From NCBI GenBank assembly GCA_026390735.1, contig JAPLFJ010000051.1:1-64000 (forward strand): DNA of 64,000 nucleotides. The letters are read 5' to 3'. Position numbers and translations under genes: made by a program. Shown piece by piece: positions 1 to 10,062 of the stretch; the stretch's first letter is position 1, and every line of letters starts with the position of its first letter. This DNA is from Ignavibacteriota bacterium (GTDB lineage Bacteria > Bacteroidota > Ignavibacteria > Tepidaquicellales > Tepidaquicellaceae). The notes under the pieces are model-generated. The model saw only the letters and a program-made list of their open reading frames with translations, searched no databases and was not told the DNA's origin.

Positions 1-130
1 CTTCTCGCTACGTGGCTACAGAGTCTTACCACGAACAGGACTTAGCAGGGTCGCAACATCCCTGCTTCACCTGATTAGAATTCAATCCGTTATTTGTTTA
101 TGCGGATTTAATCTAAGCTTAGCTTGGCAC
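1..130 (-). ncRNA. Possible HEARO / IscB-type omega RNA, 5' part, cut by window edge
   Basis: Read on the minus strand, this stretch starts directly after the ATGA that ends the neighbouring CDS. It can form two hairpins: AATCCG/CGGATT (84-89 with 103-108) and GCAGGG-ATGTTGCGA-CCCTGC (45-65). These are followed by a segment ending in GTAGCCACGTAGCGAGAAG. No protein is encoded here. The GTTGCGACC core, the following GTAGCG-type element and the position right after ATGA recall, from memory, the HEARO RNA that precedes iscB-type HNH endonuclease genes. The nuclease gene would lie beyond position 1, outside the window, so this stays a motif-level suggestion. Confidence 0.4.
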
Positions 131-1357
131 TCATTTTACCAATAACATTCTTTTTGTCTCGCTAATTCCATTTACTTCAAGTTTATATAAGTAAACGCCG
201 CTTGGGTTGTTGCTTCCATCGAATGAGACTTCGTAATTTCCTACACCAATTTTTTCATTTACTAAGACTGATATTTCTTTCCCAAGTATATCATACACAG
301 ATAATTTTACGAATCCCGTTTTGGGTAATGAGAACTTAATGTTTGTTGACGGATTAAACGGATTCGGAAAGTTCTGCCCAAGTTTATAATCTTTTTGCAT
401 TTCTGAATTTATTGGCTGTATCCAGGTTGAACCTCCGTTAGTGGTTTTTAGAATTCTGCCATTAAATCCACAAATCCAACCTGTGTTTTCATCAGCGAAT
501 TCAATATCTCTTAATGGATCTGTTGTTCCAGAAGATTGCTGTATCCAGTTTACAGCCCCATTAGTTGTTTTGTAAATTCTACCCGCTGTTGATACAAATA
601 TACCAGTATTTTCATTTATAAAACAAATATCTTGAGCAGGATATAATGTACCTGATGGAATGTAATTCCAATTTATTCCTCCATTTATAGTTTTAACAAT
701 GATTCCATTATTTCCACCTGCGTAACCAGTTAATGAATTTATTAACTGTATGCTATATAATGTACTATCAGCAAACTGTACAGGTAGCATCATATATCTT
801 TGTGTCCAGTTAATTCCGCCATTAGTTGTTGTTGCTATTAAACCAGGTTCACCAACTATTGTACCTGTTAACGAATCGGTAAAACAAAGATTGGCTATCC
901 CATAGCTAAAGTTTTGATAAATTAAAAACCAATTTAATCCTCCATCTGTTGAACGAATTATTCCACCTCCGATTCCGCAAGCATAAACCCAGTTTGAATT
1001 TACAAACTGAACATTTCTTAATCCGGATAATTGATGATATATTACTGCCCAGCTTGCCCCGCCATCAGTAGTTCTTATTAGTTGACCGGGAGGTCCAACA
1101 AATATACCAGTATCAGGATTAATAAATGAACATCCTCCATAGTTATCCAAAACAGGAGGTGTTATTCTAAACCACGTAATACCGCCATTTGTTGTTTTTA
1201 CATTCTCGCCTTGCTGAGCCGCGCAATAAACAACATTCTCATTTACAACATCTAAACCAAATAAATGTCTTGATGTACCAGAATTTTGAAAAATCCATTG
1301 GGAATAAATTATATTACTTATCAACAGCAATAATACTAATAACCAAACTCTTTTCAT
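131..1357 (-). CDS. Secreted Ycf48/BNR-like beta-propeller protein with T9SS sorting domain (copy 2)
   Basis: This 408-residue protein has an N-terminal signal peptide (about residues 1-19, ending near NIIYSQ). Repeated blades with the pattern TTNGG.W then F.....G resemble Ycf48/sialidase-type propellers. The C-terminal 75 residues form a T9SS type A sorting domain (core NFPNPFNPST, terminal KRMLLVK), so the product should be exported to the surface. It is a close paralogue of the next gene upstream (1521-2747) and the last visible member of a duplicated operon. Its start overlaps the stop of the 56-residue fragment ORF by ATGA. Ligand and role are unknown; such propellers usually act as surface binding or scaffolding proteins. 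Confidence 0.9.
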   Translation of the reverse strand: MKRVWLLVLLLLISNIIYSQWIFQNSGTSRHLFGLDVVNENVVYCAAQQGENVKTTNGGITWFRITPPVLDNYGGCSFINPDTGIFVGPPGQLIRTTDGGASWAVIYHQLSGLRNVQFVNSNWVYACGIGGGIIRSTDGGLNWFLIYQNFSYGIANLCFTDSLTGTIVGEPGLIATTTNGGINWTQRYMMLPVQFADSTLYSIQLINSLTGYAGGNNGIIVKTINGGINWNYIPSGTLYPAQDICFINENTGIFVSTAGRIYKTTNGAVNWIQQSSGTTDPLRDIEFADENTGWICGFNGRILKTTNGGSTWIQPINSEMQKDYKLGQNFPNPFNPSTNIKFSLPKTGFVKLSVYDILGKEISVLVNEKIGVGNYEVSFDGSNNPSGVYLYKLEVNGISETKRMLLVK

Positions 1358-1524
1358 ATCTCTTCTACTACAACTTCATCAAAATATGCAATTAAACCTT
1401 TTGTAACAAATAGTTTAACTCTGGCTGGTATTAATTTAGTTTCGGAATCATTAATTTGAATATCAGGGCAGCTTGCCTGGACAAAATCAGTATAATGAGT
1501 ATTCATATTTGAATCAAGTCTCAT
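1354..1524 (-). pseudogene. 56-codon remnant of the dimethylformamidase-like gene's 3' end
   Basis: This short in-frame ORF (M-R-L-D-S-N...) ends in LIAYFDEVVVEEI and matches the C-terminus of the 652-residue protein at 2744-4702, which ends IIAYFDEVVVEEI; SETKL.P.RVK is also shared. It starts with an ATGA overlap on the stop of the upstream propeller gene and ends with an ATGA overlap on the start of the downstream one. It therefore looks like the scar of a tandem duplication that copied the 3' end of the large gene together with the propeller gene. It remains open, so a 56-residue peptide could be made, perhaps serving only to couple translation. It could be a functional small domain, but nothing shows that. 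Confidence 0.75.
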
Positions 1525-2747
1525 TTTAAAATTACCATTCTTTTTACGGTTGAATAATCTTCAGTGGAAAGTTTATAGAAATATGTTCCGCTCGGGCAGT
1601 TGCTTCCATCGAATGAGACTTCATAATTTCCTGCTCCCATTTTTTCATTTATTAAGACTGATATTTCTTTACCAAGCATATCATACACAGAAAATTTTAC
1701 GTATCCGGTTTTTGGTAATGAGAACTTAATGTTTGTTGAAGGATTAAACGGATTAGGAAAGTTTTGCTCCAGTTTATAGCCTTTTGGTATTTCTGAGTTT
1801 ATTGGCTGTATCCAGGTTGAGCCGCCGTTTGTAGTTTTAAGTATTGTACCATTAAATCCGCAAATCCATCCAATATTTTCATTAATAAACTCGACGTCCA
1901 ATAAGGGGGTGTTTGTTCCGCTATTCTGAAGAGTCCAGTTAATACCACCATTAGTTGTTTTATTTATTCTTCCAGCTGAACCAACTGTATAACCTGTGTT
2001 TTCATTTACGAAATATACACCTTGTAATGTGTTTAAATTTCCATTTGAATAGTAAGTCCAGTTAACACCTGCATTTGTAGTCTTAATAAAAATTCCGTTA
2101 TTGCCACAGGCAAAACCTGTGTTCTGATTTATAAAAGTTAAATCATATAAACTGCTGTCACCAAATTGAACGGGTAACATAACATAACTTGGAATCCAAT
2201 TTATACCTCCATTTGAAGTCTTGGTGATCATTCCATTTGCACAAATACCAATTCCATTTGAAGGATCAAAAAAATGCATATCAGCAGTTAAATATGTAAA
2301 GTTTTGATAAATCAAAAACCAATTTAAACCACCATTTGTCGAACGAATTATTCCACCACCTACTCCACAAGCATATAACAAATTTGAATTTATAAAATGA
2401 ACCCTTCTTAATCCAGATAATTGATGATATATTACATCCCAACTTATTCCACCATCTGTTGTTCTTATTAATTGTCCAGGAGGACCAACAAAAACACCAG
2501 TATCAGGATTAATAAATGAACAGTATCCGTAGTCATCAATTACAGGTGGTGATATTCTAAACCAATTTACTCCGCCATCTGTAGTTTTAACATTTTGGCC
2601 TGACTGTGCAGCACAATAAACAACATTCTCATTTACAACATCCATTCCATATAGATGTCTCGATGTACCAGAATTTTGAAATATCCATTGGGAATAAATA
2701 ATATTACTTATGAACAGTAATAATATTAATAACCATAATCTTCTCAT
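1521..2747 (-). CDS. Secreted Ycf48/BNR-like beta-propeller protein with T9SS sorting domain (copy 1)
   Basis: This 408-residue protein has the same length and architecture as its neighbour at 131-1357: a signal peptide of about 19 residues, Ycf48/BNR-like blades with TTNGG.NW repeats, and a C-terminal T9SS type A domain (NFPNPFNPST, terminal KRMVILK). The N-terminal half is nearly identical to the paralogue and the blades in the middle differ more. Its ATG overlaps the stop of the 652-residue gene by ATGA, so the two are probably translated in a coupled way. It is predicted to be exported by the type IX system; function beyond surface binding or scaffolding is unknown. Confidence 0.9.
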   Translation of the reverse strand: MRRLWLLILLLFISNIIYSQWIFQNSGTSRHLYGMDVVNENVVYCAAQSGQNVKTTDGGVNWFRISPPVIDDYGYCSFINPDTGVFVGPPGQLIRTTDGGISWDVIYHQLSGLRRVHFINSNLLYACGVGGGIIRSTNGGLNWFLIYQNFTYLTADMHFFDPSNGIGICANGMITKTSNGGINWIPSYVMLPVQFGDSSLYDLTFINQNTGFACGNNGIFIKTTNAGVNWTYYSNGNLNTLQGVYFVNENTGYTVGSAGRINKTTNGGINWTLQNSGTNTPLLDVEFINENIGWICGFNGTILKTTNGGSTWIQPINSEIPKGYKLEQNFPNPFNPSTNIKFSLPKTGYVKFSVYDMLGKEISVLINEKMGAGNYEVSFDGSNCPSGTYFYKLSTEDYSTVKRMVILK

Positions 2748-4702
2748 ATCTCTTCAACAACAACTTCATCAAAATATGCAATTATACCAGATGATACTTG
2801 AATTTTTACTCTCACAGGCTGCAGTTTTGTTTCGGAACTATTAATAATGCCAATGGCTGAAATTTCCTGCCAAGTTGTCCCACCATTATAATTAGCAATA
2901 GCAAAATCTGAATACCCATCTGTTGTTTGAAGTCTAATAGTAATAGGATTTATTAGCAAATTTGTAGGGTCACTTCCCTTTGCCCAGCATCTTACACTAT
3001 ATTGCCTGTTTGTCCTAACTGGAATGTAATTCTGACTGACCCAAGTCTGCCCGTTTACTGCATCTACCTTTAAACAATATTGTCCGCTGTGTCCAGGCGA
3101 TGATTTTTCAATATTTCCTGATCCCTCTTTATACCATCCATCTGGATTCCAAATACCCGGTGATATCTCTGTCCAGTTTTCAAAATTTGGATTATCCAAA
3201 AGGAATGGTTGTGGGAGAAAATTTACAGCACTTAATATATCTAATACATTTTTTGTAATTTGATGAATTTCATTCCAAGGGTCTTCTACATTTTGATTTT
3301 CAACGATATATAAAAGCCCTATAGACCAGTCAGTTGTTCCAGCAGTAAAACTAAATCCACCACTTAAAATATTTGGAACACGAAATATACCCATAGTTAC
3401 CCATCCATTATGATTATTGTATCCGCTTGAGCCTAATCCATTCTCACCCCAATTTGTTAGGTTTGAATTTGCAAGAACCATAAAATCTTTTGGTGCAGAT
3501 TTTCCAAGTATATCAATTGGAAGTTTTCCGGTTGGTAAAGGAAATTTAAATTCCCAATCGGTATATTCTGCTGCATCTGTTTCATAACCGATTGTCTGGT
3601 AATGTTTATCAAGAACCAAATTTTGATAAACTCCAAACTGACCATCAAATGGTAAACCTGTATTTTTTAATAACCAATGTTTATTTAGTTTTGCTTTGAA
3701 ATAAGCATCAGGCATAGAGGGAGGATCGTGATAAACACCATTGTAAAAACTAACCCCTGTCATTAAATTTTCTGGTTTATCTATTTGAGGGGTATACCAA
3801 TTTACAGTTTTTTTAGGGTATGGCATTGGGTCATAATATTCATCCTTATAACAGACTAACATTTTATTCTTTTTAACTTGCTCATATCTTACCTGCCACC
3901 AACAAGTATTCCCGCTGAAAAATGCAGTATTCCCGTTATTACTTGTGAAACTTTCTATATGATCTCTCATTTCCCAAGACCAATACTCATCGTGTCCTAC
4001 ACTTAAAAACAGTTTAAAATTTTGTAATAATAATGGATCTTCGTGTAAATCAACATTTGTACAATACTCTACAGTGTACGAGTTCTTTTCAAGCCATTGA
4101 ATAAATGGTAATTCCCATTTATAAAAATCATAAAGGTTCATAGGACGGTTAAAAGAAACCTTGAATGACCTTATAATACTTGTATTTGGAACTGTGGGCG
4201 GACCATAAGAATTATAATCATACAAACTTTTTCCGTGAACACCAAAAGTGTTTTCTGCAGGATTACCCGGCCAGTTATTATATGCCTGTGATGTATTTGC
4301 AGATGACTGAAACAGAATTTTAGAATTTACACCGGGATTTGCAGACTTTACGAAGAACAATACTTCAACTGCAGCTCCTGATATAGTGAATAAAGCAATA
4401 TATGCTCCGCTTGCCCAGTTAGAAGGAATGGTTAAAGTATAACAAATTGGCCATCCACAACCATTCATATATGGTTCTGTAGCTGTTGCATAATTTTCTG
4501 AATAGCCTGTATCAGTTAGCATTGATATATCAGTTATACCCTTTCTTATAAATTCTACAGTGAAATCAGAAGGTGTATAAGACCAAACGTGAAAATTAAT
4601 TGTTTCATTTTGTTTTACAGAAGATAAATCAGCATAAGCCTCAATATTTCTCCAGGTGAAATCCGTGAATGGCTTAAGGTACTTCAATATTGATTCGTCC
4701 AT
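2744..4702 (-). CDS. N,N-dimethylformamidase large-subunit-like protein with C-terminal carbohydrate-binding-like domain
   Basis: The middle of this 652-residue protein carries the hallmarks of the DMFA2 C-terminal domain family: QAYNNWPG, VSFNRPM, FIQWLEKNSY, LSVGHDEYWSWEMRD and FFSGNTCWWQVRYE. In characterised dimethylformamidases this fold belongs to the catalytic large subunit, but relatives of other function are common. The last 140 residues (from about FENWTEISPGIWNPDGWY) look like a jelly-roll carbohydrate-binding domain. No signal peptide or T9SS domain is visible, although it heads an operon of T9SS cargo proteins. The start is the first ATG; the frame is open only 13 codons further upstream and gives no leader. 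Amidase activity is not established. Confidence 0.75.
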   Translation of the reverse strand: MDESILKYLKPFTDFTWRNIEAYADLSSVKQNETINFHVWSYTPSDFTVEFIRKGITDISMLTDTGYSENYATATEPYMNGCGWPICYTLTIPSNWASGAYIALFTISGAAVEVLFFVKSANPGVNSKILFQSSANTSQAYNNWPGNPAENTFGVHGKSLYDYNSYGPPTVPNTSIIRSFKVSFNRPMNLYDFYKWELPFIQWLEKNSYTVEYCTNVDLHEDPLLLQNFKLFLSVGHDEYWSWEMRDHIESFTSNNGNTAFFSGNTCWWQVRYEQVKKNKMLVCYKDEYYDPMPYPKKTVNWYTPQIDKPENLMTGVSFYNGVYHDPPSMPDAYFKAKLNKHWLLKNTGLPFDGQFGVYQNLVLDKHYQTIGYETDAAEYTDWEFKFPLPTGKLPIDILGKSAPKDFMVLANSNLTNWGENGLGSSGYNNHNGWVTMGIFRVPNILSGGFSFTAGTTDWSIGLLYIVENQNVEDPWNEIHQITKNVLDILSAVNFLPQPFLLDNPNFENWTEISPGIWNPDGWYKEGSGNIEKSSPGHSGQYCLKVDAVNGQTWVSQNYIPVRTNRQYSVRCWAKGSDPTNLLINPITIRLQTTDGYSDFAIANYNGGTTWQEISAIGIINSSETKLQPVRVKIQVSSGIIAYFDEVVVEEI

Positions 4703-4769
4703 AATGATTTTTATTTTAATATAATCCGTATTCTTTAATTAATCAACAGATATGAACAAAGGAAGAAAA

Positions 4770-4816
4770 TTATTAAGAAAAGAGCAGATACGAATTAACA
4801 CAAATTGACACGAATA
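4770..4816. repeat. Dispersed intergenic repeat, family A fragment
   Basis: This contains AGATACGAATTAACAC followed by GACACGAATAG, a fragment of the family A repeat (GACACGAATTAACACGAATT block) that recurs in many gaps of this window, for example near 40910 and 42790. It lies in the gap between the secreted 403-residue gene and the DMFA-like gene. Confidence 0.6.
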
Positions 4817-4817
4817 G

Positions 4818-4843
4818 AAAAAGGGCGAATAATTTTATAGCCC
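4818..4843 (-). terminator. Candidate intrinsic terminator after the mazG-uvrB operon
   Basis: On the minus strand GGGC, a 13-base AT-rich loop, GCCC and then TTTTT follow each other in the gap downstream of the 403-residue gene. The stem is only 4 bp, so this is a weak candidate. Its place at the end of a long co-directional gene string supports it. Confidence 0.35.
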
Positions 4844-4917
4844 AAGACTTCCAGATATCATTCCAATTAATACCATTCAGTATTTAAGTAAGAGACATCA
4901 GATATATAATTTAAACT

Positions 4918-6129
4918 TTAGAACGGATTTACTCTGTACGTTCTGAGCTCAGATGTAAGAGTTGCCTTATAGCCAAGGTCGTTTGCAAATATTCTTGGTT
5001 TAACATAATCATCCACAGAAGTGTAAGTAAGGTATTTGCTCACCTGCCAGGAATACTCGTTACCGTCTATGATGCCGCCTGCCATAGATTTTGGGTTCTT
5101 CAGATTCCTGTCTCTTGTAATTACGTAGAAATCGCCGACAGGAGCAAAACTATGAAAATGAGCCACATAGATGCCTGTTCCCGAACCCCAGTCCCAGGAA
5201 AAGATCGTGTTGTTTGAGACGCCCCAGTACTTATCCTGCGGAGAATCGAGTTTCGGAGCAGTTTCAGTTGGGATGTTCAGAGTAGCACCGGGATATGAGT
5301 ATGTATAATTAACAAAACTTCCGTTATTCTTTAATGCGCCTCGGCCTTCAACTTTTAGTCTGTATCCGTAAGGTAAGGTCTGAGGAACAATAATCTTTGA
5401 GGATACTATATCGCCTTCAGTAACATTAAAAGACAACTCTGCATTCCTGTGCTGAGAAAGAAAATCACCATACACAGAAAATCCTTTTGAATCATACGCA
5501 AATGCAGGTGGATAGATTGTAACAATTGAAGTTCCAGGTTTACGTCCTAACGACATAGAATCGAAAATTACAGTTTGCGGATATCCCTCTTTAATAATAG
5601 TAATCGGATATTCATAATACTTCTCAAAGGAATTTGAAGTTTTCTCAAGAAAAACTATTCTTCCGTTTAATCTGCTTAGGTATGAAGGAAAATTAATATT
5701 CAGGACCTTGTTTCTTTCGCCCGCAGATGCAATAACGTCTTCACAACTGAAAACATCCTCGCCGAGAAATTTTATTATTGCGCTTCTTCCGTTGGATAAT
5801 GCAGGGAATTCAATCTTAACAAACTCACTGTTAATGTTTTTTGATGCAGCTAATCCGAAGAAAATAAGTTCGGGTGTTGATGTACTTAAATCTTTGTAAA
5901 GCACCCCTGTTGAAACTGACAGGTCAAACATCAATAAATCATAATTGTTATTATCAGTACTGAGAGAAAAGGTGCCGTCCTTATTGGTTTTTGTTAACAT
6001 TCCGCCTGTAACGGTAACTGAGATATTCGGCACAGGGAAATATCTTTCGTCCAGCACTTTACCGCTAATTTCAAAAGAAAATGCTTTAACACTGACAAGA
6101 ATTAATATAGCTAAAATAATTTTCCTCAT
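4918..6129 (-). CDS. Secreted protein with carboxypeptidase regulatory-like domain
   Basis: This 403-residue protein has a clear signal peptide (MRKIILAILILVSVKAFSF). A beta-sandwich carboxypeptidase-regulatory-like repeat follows at about residues 20-90 (ISGKVLDERYFPVPNISVTV...KTNKDGTFSL). The remaining 300 residues are beta-rich and not recognised. There is no T9SS sorting domain, so it may stay in the periplasm or outer membrane. It begins 11 bp after the stop of uvrB and is probably the last gene of that operon. A structural or surface role is likely; no enzymatic motif is seen. Confidence 0.7.
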   Translation of the reverse strand: MRKIILAILILVSVKAFSFEISGKVLDERYFPVPNISVTVTGGMLTKTNKDGTFSLSTDNNNYDLLMFDLSVSTGVLYKDLSTSTPELIFFGLAASKNINSEFVKIEFPALSNGRSAIIKFLGEDVFSCEDVIASAGERNKVLNINFPSYLSRLNGRIVFLEKTSNSFEKYYEYPITIIKEGYPQTVIFDSMSLGRKPGTSIVTIYPPAFAYDSKGFSVYGDFLSQHRNAELSFNVTEGDIVSSKIIVPQTLPYGYRLKVEGRGALKNNGSFVNYTYSYPGATLNIPTETAPKLDSPQDKYWGVSNNTIFSWDWGSGTGIYVAHFHSFAPVGDFYVITRDRNLKNPKSMAGGIIDGNEYSWQVSKYLTYTSVDDYVKPRIFANDLGYKATLTSELRTYRVNPF

Positions 6130-6140
6130 AATCTTATGAT

Positions 6141-8162
6141 TTATTCTTCTGATAATCTTTTAATTTCATCCCTCAGTTCCGCGGCTCTTTCAAATTCAAG
6201 GTCTTTTGCCGAGTTAATCATTTCCTTTCGTAACTGCTCTACAAGTTCTTTTCTTTGCTCTTTGTTTATCTTTTTAAACAGCGGTTCGGTTATTATAGAC
6301 AACGATGTCTTTTCCTTGCTTTTACCTTTACCTGTCTCGTACTTCCCTTTCGAATCTGCGACAATTGTAGATGACATTATTTCTTCATACGTTTTATATA
6401 TTGTCTTTGGCTCGATATTATGCTCTGTGTTGTATTCACTCTGAATTTTCCTTCTCCGTGCAGTTTCGTCGATAACCTTACGCATAGACTCTGTTACTTT
6501 GTCGGCATACATTATTACAAGACCATTTACATTTCTTGCCGTTCTGCCCGCAGTCTGCATAAGTGATTTCTCCGAACGAAGAAATCCCTCTTTATCGGCG
6601 TCAAGAATTGCAACGAGTGAAACTTCGGGAAGGTCAAGCCCTTCACGAAGTAGGTTCACTCCAATCAACACATCAAAGTTGCCAAGTCTTAACCCGCGAA
6701 GAATTTCAATCCTATCGAGTGAATCTACTTCAGAGTGCATATATTTTACTTTTATGCCAATTCCAAGAAGATAGTCGGTAAGGTCTTCGCTCATTCTTTT
6801 CGTAAGAGTTGTAACAAGAACCCTTTCACCCTTCTTACTTCTTATTCTTATTTCATTAATTAAATCGTCAATCTGATTCTTTACGGGTCGTACCTGAATT
6901 TCAGGATCGAGCAGTCCCGTCGGTCGGATAACCTGTTCTACTATTGCTCCGCCGCTTCTTGTAAGTTCATAATCGGAAGGGGTTGCACTGACGAATATAA
7001 CCTGATTAGTTGCAGTTTCCCATTCCTCAAAAGTCATAGGACGGTTATCAAGGGCCGATGGAAGCCTGAACCCGTGTTCAACGAGTGTTTTCTTACGCAT
7101 TCTGTCGCCGTTGAACATACCTTTTATTTGTGGAACGGAAACGTGTGATTCATCGACGACGAGAAGAAAATCATTTGGGAAATAATCAAAAAGACAGGAT
7201 GGTCGTGTGCCTGGTGCCCTTCTGTCGAGATGACGTGAATAGTTTTCAATACCCGTACAGTAACCGACTTCCTTAATCATCTCAATATCGAAGTTAGTTC
7301 TTTGTTCTATACGTTGCGCCTCAATCAGTTTCTCCTGGCTCTGAAAATACTGAACCTGATCCCACATTTCTTTTCTTATGTCAACGATTGCATCTTCTAT
7401 TTTCTCGGGTGTTGTGACGAAATATTTTGCGGGATAGATTGATACGCTATCATCAACACCGATAACTCTTCCTGTTAACCTTTCTACGTAACATATTCTT
7501 TCTATTTCATCATCAAACATTTCAACACGAATTCCCTTTTCATCTTCATAAGCAGGAACCACTTCCACAGTATCGCCGCGGACACGGAAGTTACCTCTGC
7601 TGAAATCAGAGTCGTTTCTTACATAATGAATGTTCACAAGTTTCCTGAGTAAATCCTTCCTTGATATCTTCATACCTTTCTTAAGAACGAGTACCTGTTC
7701 GGCATATTCTTCGGGTGCGCCTATTCCATATATACAGCTTACGGACGAAACGATAATAATATCTTTTCTTCCTTCCATCAGTGATGCAGTTGCCCTCAGT
7801 CTCAGTCTGTCAATTTCAGCATTAATGGACAAATCTTTTGCTATGTATGTATCAGTAGAAGGCAGGTATGCTTCGGGCTGATAATAATCATAATAGGAAA
7901 TAAAAAACTCTACACGGTTTTCTGGAAAGAAATTTTTGAATTCACCGAACAGCTGAGCGGCAAGTGTTTTATTATGAGACATAATAAGAACGGGTTTGCC
8001 GATATTCTGAATAACGTTTGAAATCGAAAAAGTTTTACCGGAACCTGTAACTCCAAGAAATACCTGACTTTTCTCTTTTCTTAAGATTGCGTTAGTTAAT
8101 TCATCTATAGCCTTCGGCTGATCGCCGGTAGGTTTATAGGTTGACTGAAGATTGAAATTCAT
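6141..8162 (-). CDS. uvrB: UvrB, excinuclease ABC subunit B
   Basis: This 673-residue protein is the damage-verification helicase of nucleotide excision repair, which loads from UvrA2 and recruits UvrC. Walker A (GVTGSGKT) lies at 37-44, the beta-hairpin region ([12 protein letters not shown]) near 90-101, the DESH box ([13 protein letters not shown]) near 335-345, the helicase motif QTAGRTARN near the C-terminal third, and the UVR domain that contacts UvrC at about 637-672 (LRKEM...[16 protein letters not shown]). Length is normal for the family. The ATG overlaps the TGA of the upstream TPR gene (ATGA), so it is translated as part of the mazG-to-uvrB operon. Confidence 0.98.
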   Translation of the reverse strand: MNFNLQSTYKPTGDQPKAIDELTNAILRKEKSQVFLGVTGSGKTFSISNVIQNIGKPVLIMSHNKTLAAQLFGEFKNFFPENRVEFFISYYDYYQPEAYLPSTDTYIAKDLSINAEIDRLRLRATASLMEGRKDIIIVSSVSCIYGIGAPEEYAEQVLVLKKGMKISRKDLLRKLVNIHYVRNDSDFSRGNFRVRGDTVEVVPAYEDEKGIRVEMFDDEIERICYVERLTGRVIGVDDSVSIYPAKYFVTTPEKIEDAIVDIRKEMWDQVQYFQSQEKLIEAQRIEQRTNFDIEMIKEVGYCTGIENYSRHLDRRAPGTRPSCLFDYFPNDFLLVVDESHVSVPQIKGMFNGDRMRKKTLVEHGFRLPSALDNRPMTFEEWETATNQVIFVSATPSDYELTRSGGAIVEQVIRPTGLLDPEIQVRPVKNQIDDLINEIRIRSKKGERVLVTTLTKRMSEDLTDYLLGIGIKVKYMHSEVDSLDRIEILRGLRLGNFDVLIGVNLLREGLDLPEVSLVAILDADKEGFLRSEKSLMQTAGRTARNVNGLVIMYADKVTESMRKVIDETARRRKIQSEYNTEHNIEPKTIYKTYEEIMSSTIVADSKGKYETGKGKSKEKTSLSIITEPLFKKINKEQRKELVEQLRKEMINSAKDLEFERAAELRDEIKRLSEE

Positions 8163-10057
8163 TTATTAAGATAATCTTTTGCAAGATTATTTTCAGGGTC
8201 TAAACTTATCACTTTTTCAAAGTCAGATTTCGCCTTTTCGGTTTCGCCGAGATTATAGTATGCCATTCCTCTTTTCAGGTAAGCATCGGGCGACCCCTGG
8301 GAAAAGACAATGTATTTATCGAACATTTCAACACTTTCTTTGAAAGCGGTTTTACTGAGATATTCATTGCCGATTTCCTTAACAAACTTTTCCCTGCTGA
8401 TAATACCAGGAAGAGAATTCAGAAAATAAGGCAGAGACTCTGCATAAAAATCATTATCAAAATACAGTTTGCCAATCAGCAGTTGTAAATACCAGTTATC
8501 GTTTTTCCTGTCCTTGTATTTCTTAATCACATTTCTCACGCTCGGGTTTATGTTAACCGTATCATCCTTTGTTAATTTGATATCGACAAGGTCGCGAAGC
8601 ATATCGTAGGAGATGGATTTATTAAGTCTGTTTATCTTTTCTTCGAAATCCTTCGTCAACTGGAACACTTTCCTGATTCTGCTGTCATTGTTACTGTATG
8701 TATCCATATACTGCTTGAAAAAATAAAGCGGTCCCAGCAAGAGTGCGTTTCTCACAGAAGTTCTTCCAAGGTAGACGTCAATGCTATAAGTCATCTGTGT
8801 TCCCATTGAATGGTAGTACATTTCAGAAGTACCGATGTTGAACAGACTGTCTATGAATGCATAAGGCCGTTTTTCTGTGATAGACTTGTATGTTTTTCTG
8901 AACAGTGCAAAATCCTTCTCGAGCAAAGCCGACGGCCTGTTTGCCTGAAGTATAGGAGCAAGATAATTTGATATACCATTATCGTAAACCTCTTCCACTA
9001 GTTTAATAAGTAGTGTATCCTCATTTGAATACAGATATTTTATGACATCGAGCTGTGCCCCGTTTTTTACGTCTGTAAAAAGTTCTCTGGTTAAGTATTT
9101 TGTGAGTAATTCATAATTATCACCGAAACGGGACAGGTCAAGAAGAATTTCTTTGTTGTTTCCTTTCCATCCGCAGACCCTTGTTCCGTAGGTAAGGTTA
9201 ACGTACCTGTCGACAACGATGTTTGAGGGAAAGAACTGAGCAAGCAGATATGCGCAACTGAAAACAATATTCTGTTTCTCGTTCAGAGTAACTGAAAGTG
9301 TCGAAGAAAATTCATTGAAGTATTGATTCACCTTCCCCAAAGACATAAAACTTAACGGATTACAACTGATGTACACATTTGTCAGCGGGTCATTTTTCTT
9401 AACCTGGCGGAAACAGTTAATCAGTTCTTCTTTTGTTATACAATGGTTTGGAAACAATGCCAGATACGCGGTTACTTCGTCCGAACCGTAGAAGCTGTTG
9501 TAATCTTCTTCGCTTAACGGTTTTGAAAGATTATTAAGAATAAATTCGGCATCCCTTGAAAGAAAGTTAAGTTTTATATCGGACGGAATTTGTTCTGTTG
9601 TCTTCAGGAAATAATCTCTTTTGTCGAAAAGTTTATTTTCTTCCTGAAAAGAGTTTCTTAACTCCGTTAATCTGACCGCAGCCCTGACGATACCGCCAAA
9701 GTTGTCAGAAAAATCCACATTCTCAACCACGGGTGTGATCAGTCTGGCAAATCGTGACCTGTTAATGGCTAAATCAGATTCAACAATTTTTGGAAGAAGC
9801 CTGATTTGATTAAGGGAATCGAGTTTGGCTAACTCTCTGAAGAGGCTTCTTCCCTCATTAAGATTAACTTCATCACGCAGATACTTAACCTGTTCAAGAA
9901 CGCCGAACATCTGACACTGTTCTGACAGCATTAAATCCACCCATTCCCAGTTTTGTTCAAAATCATAGTTGTACTTATTCTGAGCAAAAGAATATGCAGA
10001 CGATAAAACGACAAGAAGAATTACCCCAAGAATTTTTCTTACCATAATAATATTCAT
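8159..10057 (-). CDS. Exported TPR protein, possibly a degenerate DUF5700/DUF2268-like peptidase
   Basis: This 632-residue protein has an N-terminal signal peptide ([21 protein letters not shown]); translation may start at the first Met or at Met5. The last 70 residues hold a tetratricopeptide pair ([35 protein letters not shown]). The middle has the layout of putative Zn-protease families: a helix where HExxH would be expected reads [10 protein letters not shown], and a later [20 protein letters not shown] segment is followed by FFKQY. The metal-binding histidines are missing, so if the kinship is real the protein is inactive as a protease. It sits 5 bp after clpS and overlaps uvrB by 4 bp. 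Confidence 0.65.
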   Translation of the reverse strand: MNIIMVRKILGVILLVVLSSAYSFAQNKYNYDFEQNWEWVDLMLSEQCQMFGVLEQVKYLRDEVNLNEGRSLFRELAKLDSLNQIRLLPKIVESDLAINRSRFARLITPVVENVDFSDNFGGIVRAAVRLTELRNSFQEENKLFDKRDYFLKTTEQIPSDIKLNFLSRDAEFILNNLSKPLSEEDYNSFYGSDEVTAYLALFPNHCITKEELINCFRQVKKNDPLTNVYISCNPLSFMSLGKVNQYFNEFSSTLSVTLNEKQNIVFSCAYLLAQFFPSNIVVDRYVNLTYGTRVCGWKGNNKEILLDLSRFGDNYELLTKYLTRELFTDVKNGAQLDVIKYLYSNEDTLLIKLVEEVYDNGISNYLAPILQANRPSALLEKDFALFRKTYKSITEKRPYAFIDSLFNIGTSEMYYHSMGTQMTYSIDVYLGRTSVRNALLLGPLYFFKQYMDTYSNNDSRIRKVFQLTKDFEEKINRLNKSISYDMLRDLVDIKLTKDDTVNINPSVRNVIKKYKDRKNDNWYLQLLIGKLYFDNDFYAESLPYFLNSLPGIISREKFVKEIGNEYLSKTAFKESVEMFDKYIVFSQGSPDAYLKRGMAYYNLGETEKAKSDFEKVISLDPENNLAKDYLNK

Positions 10058-10062
10058 AGAAA

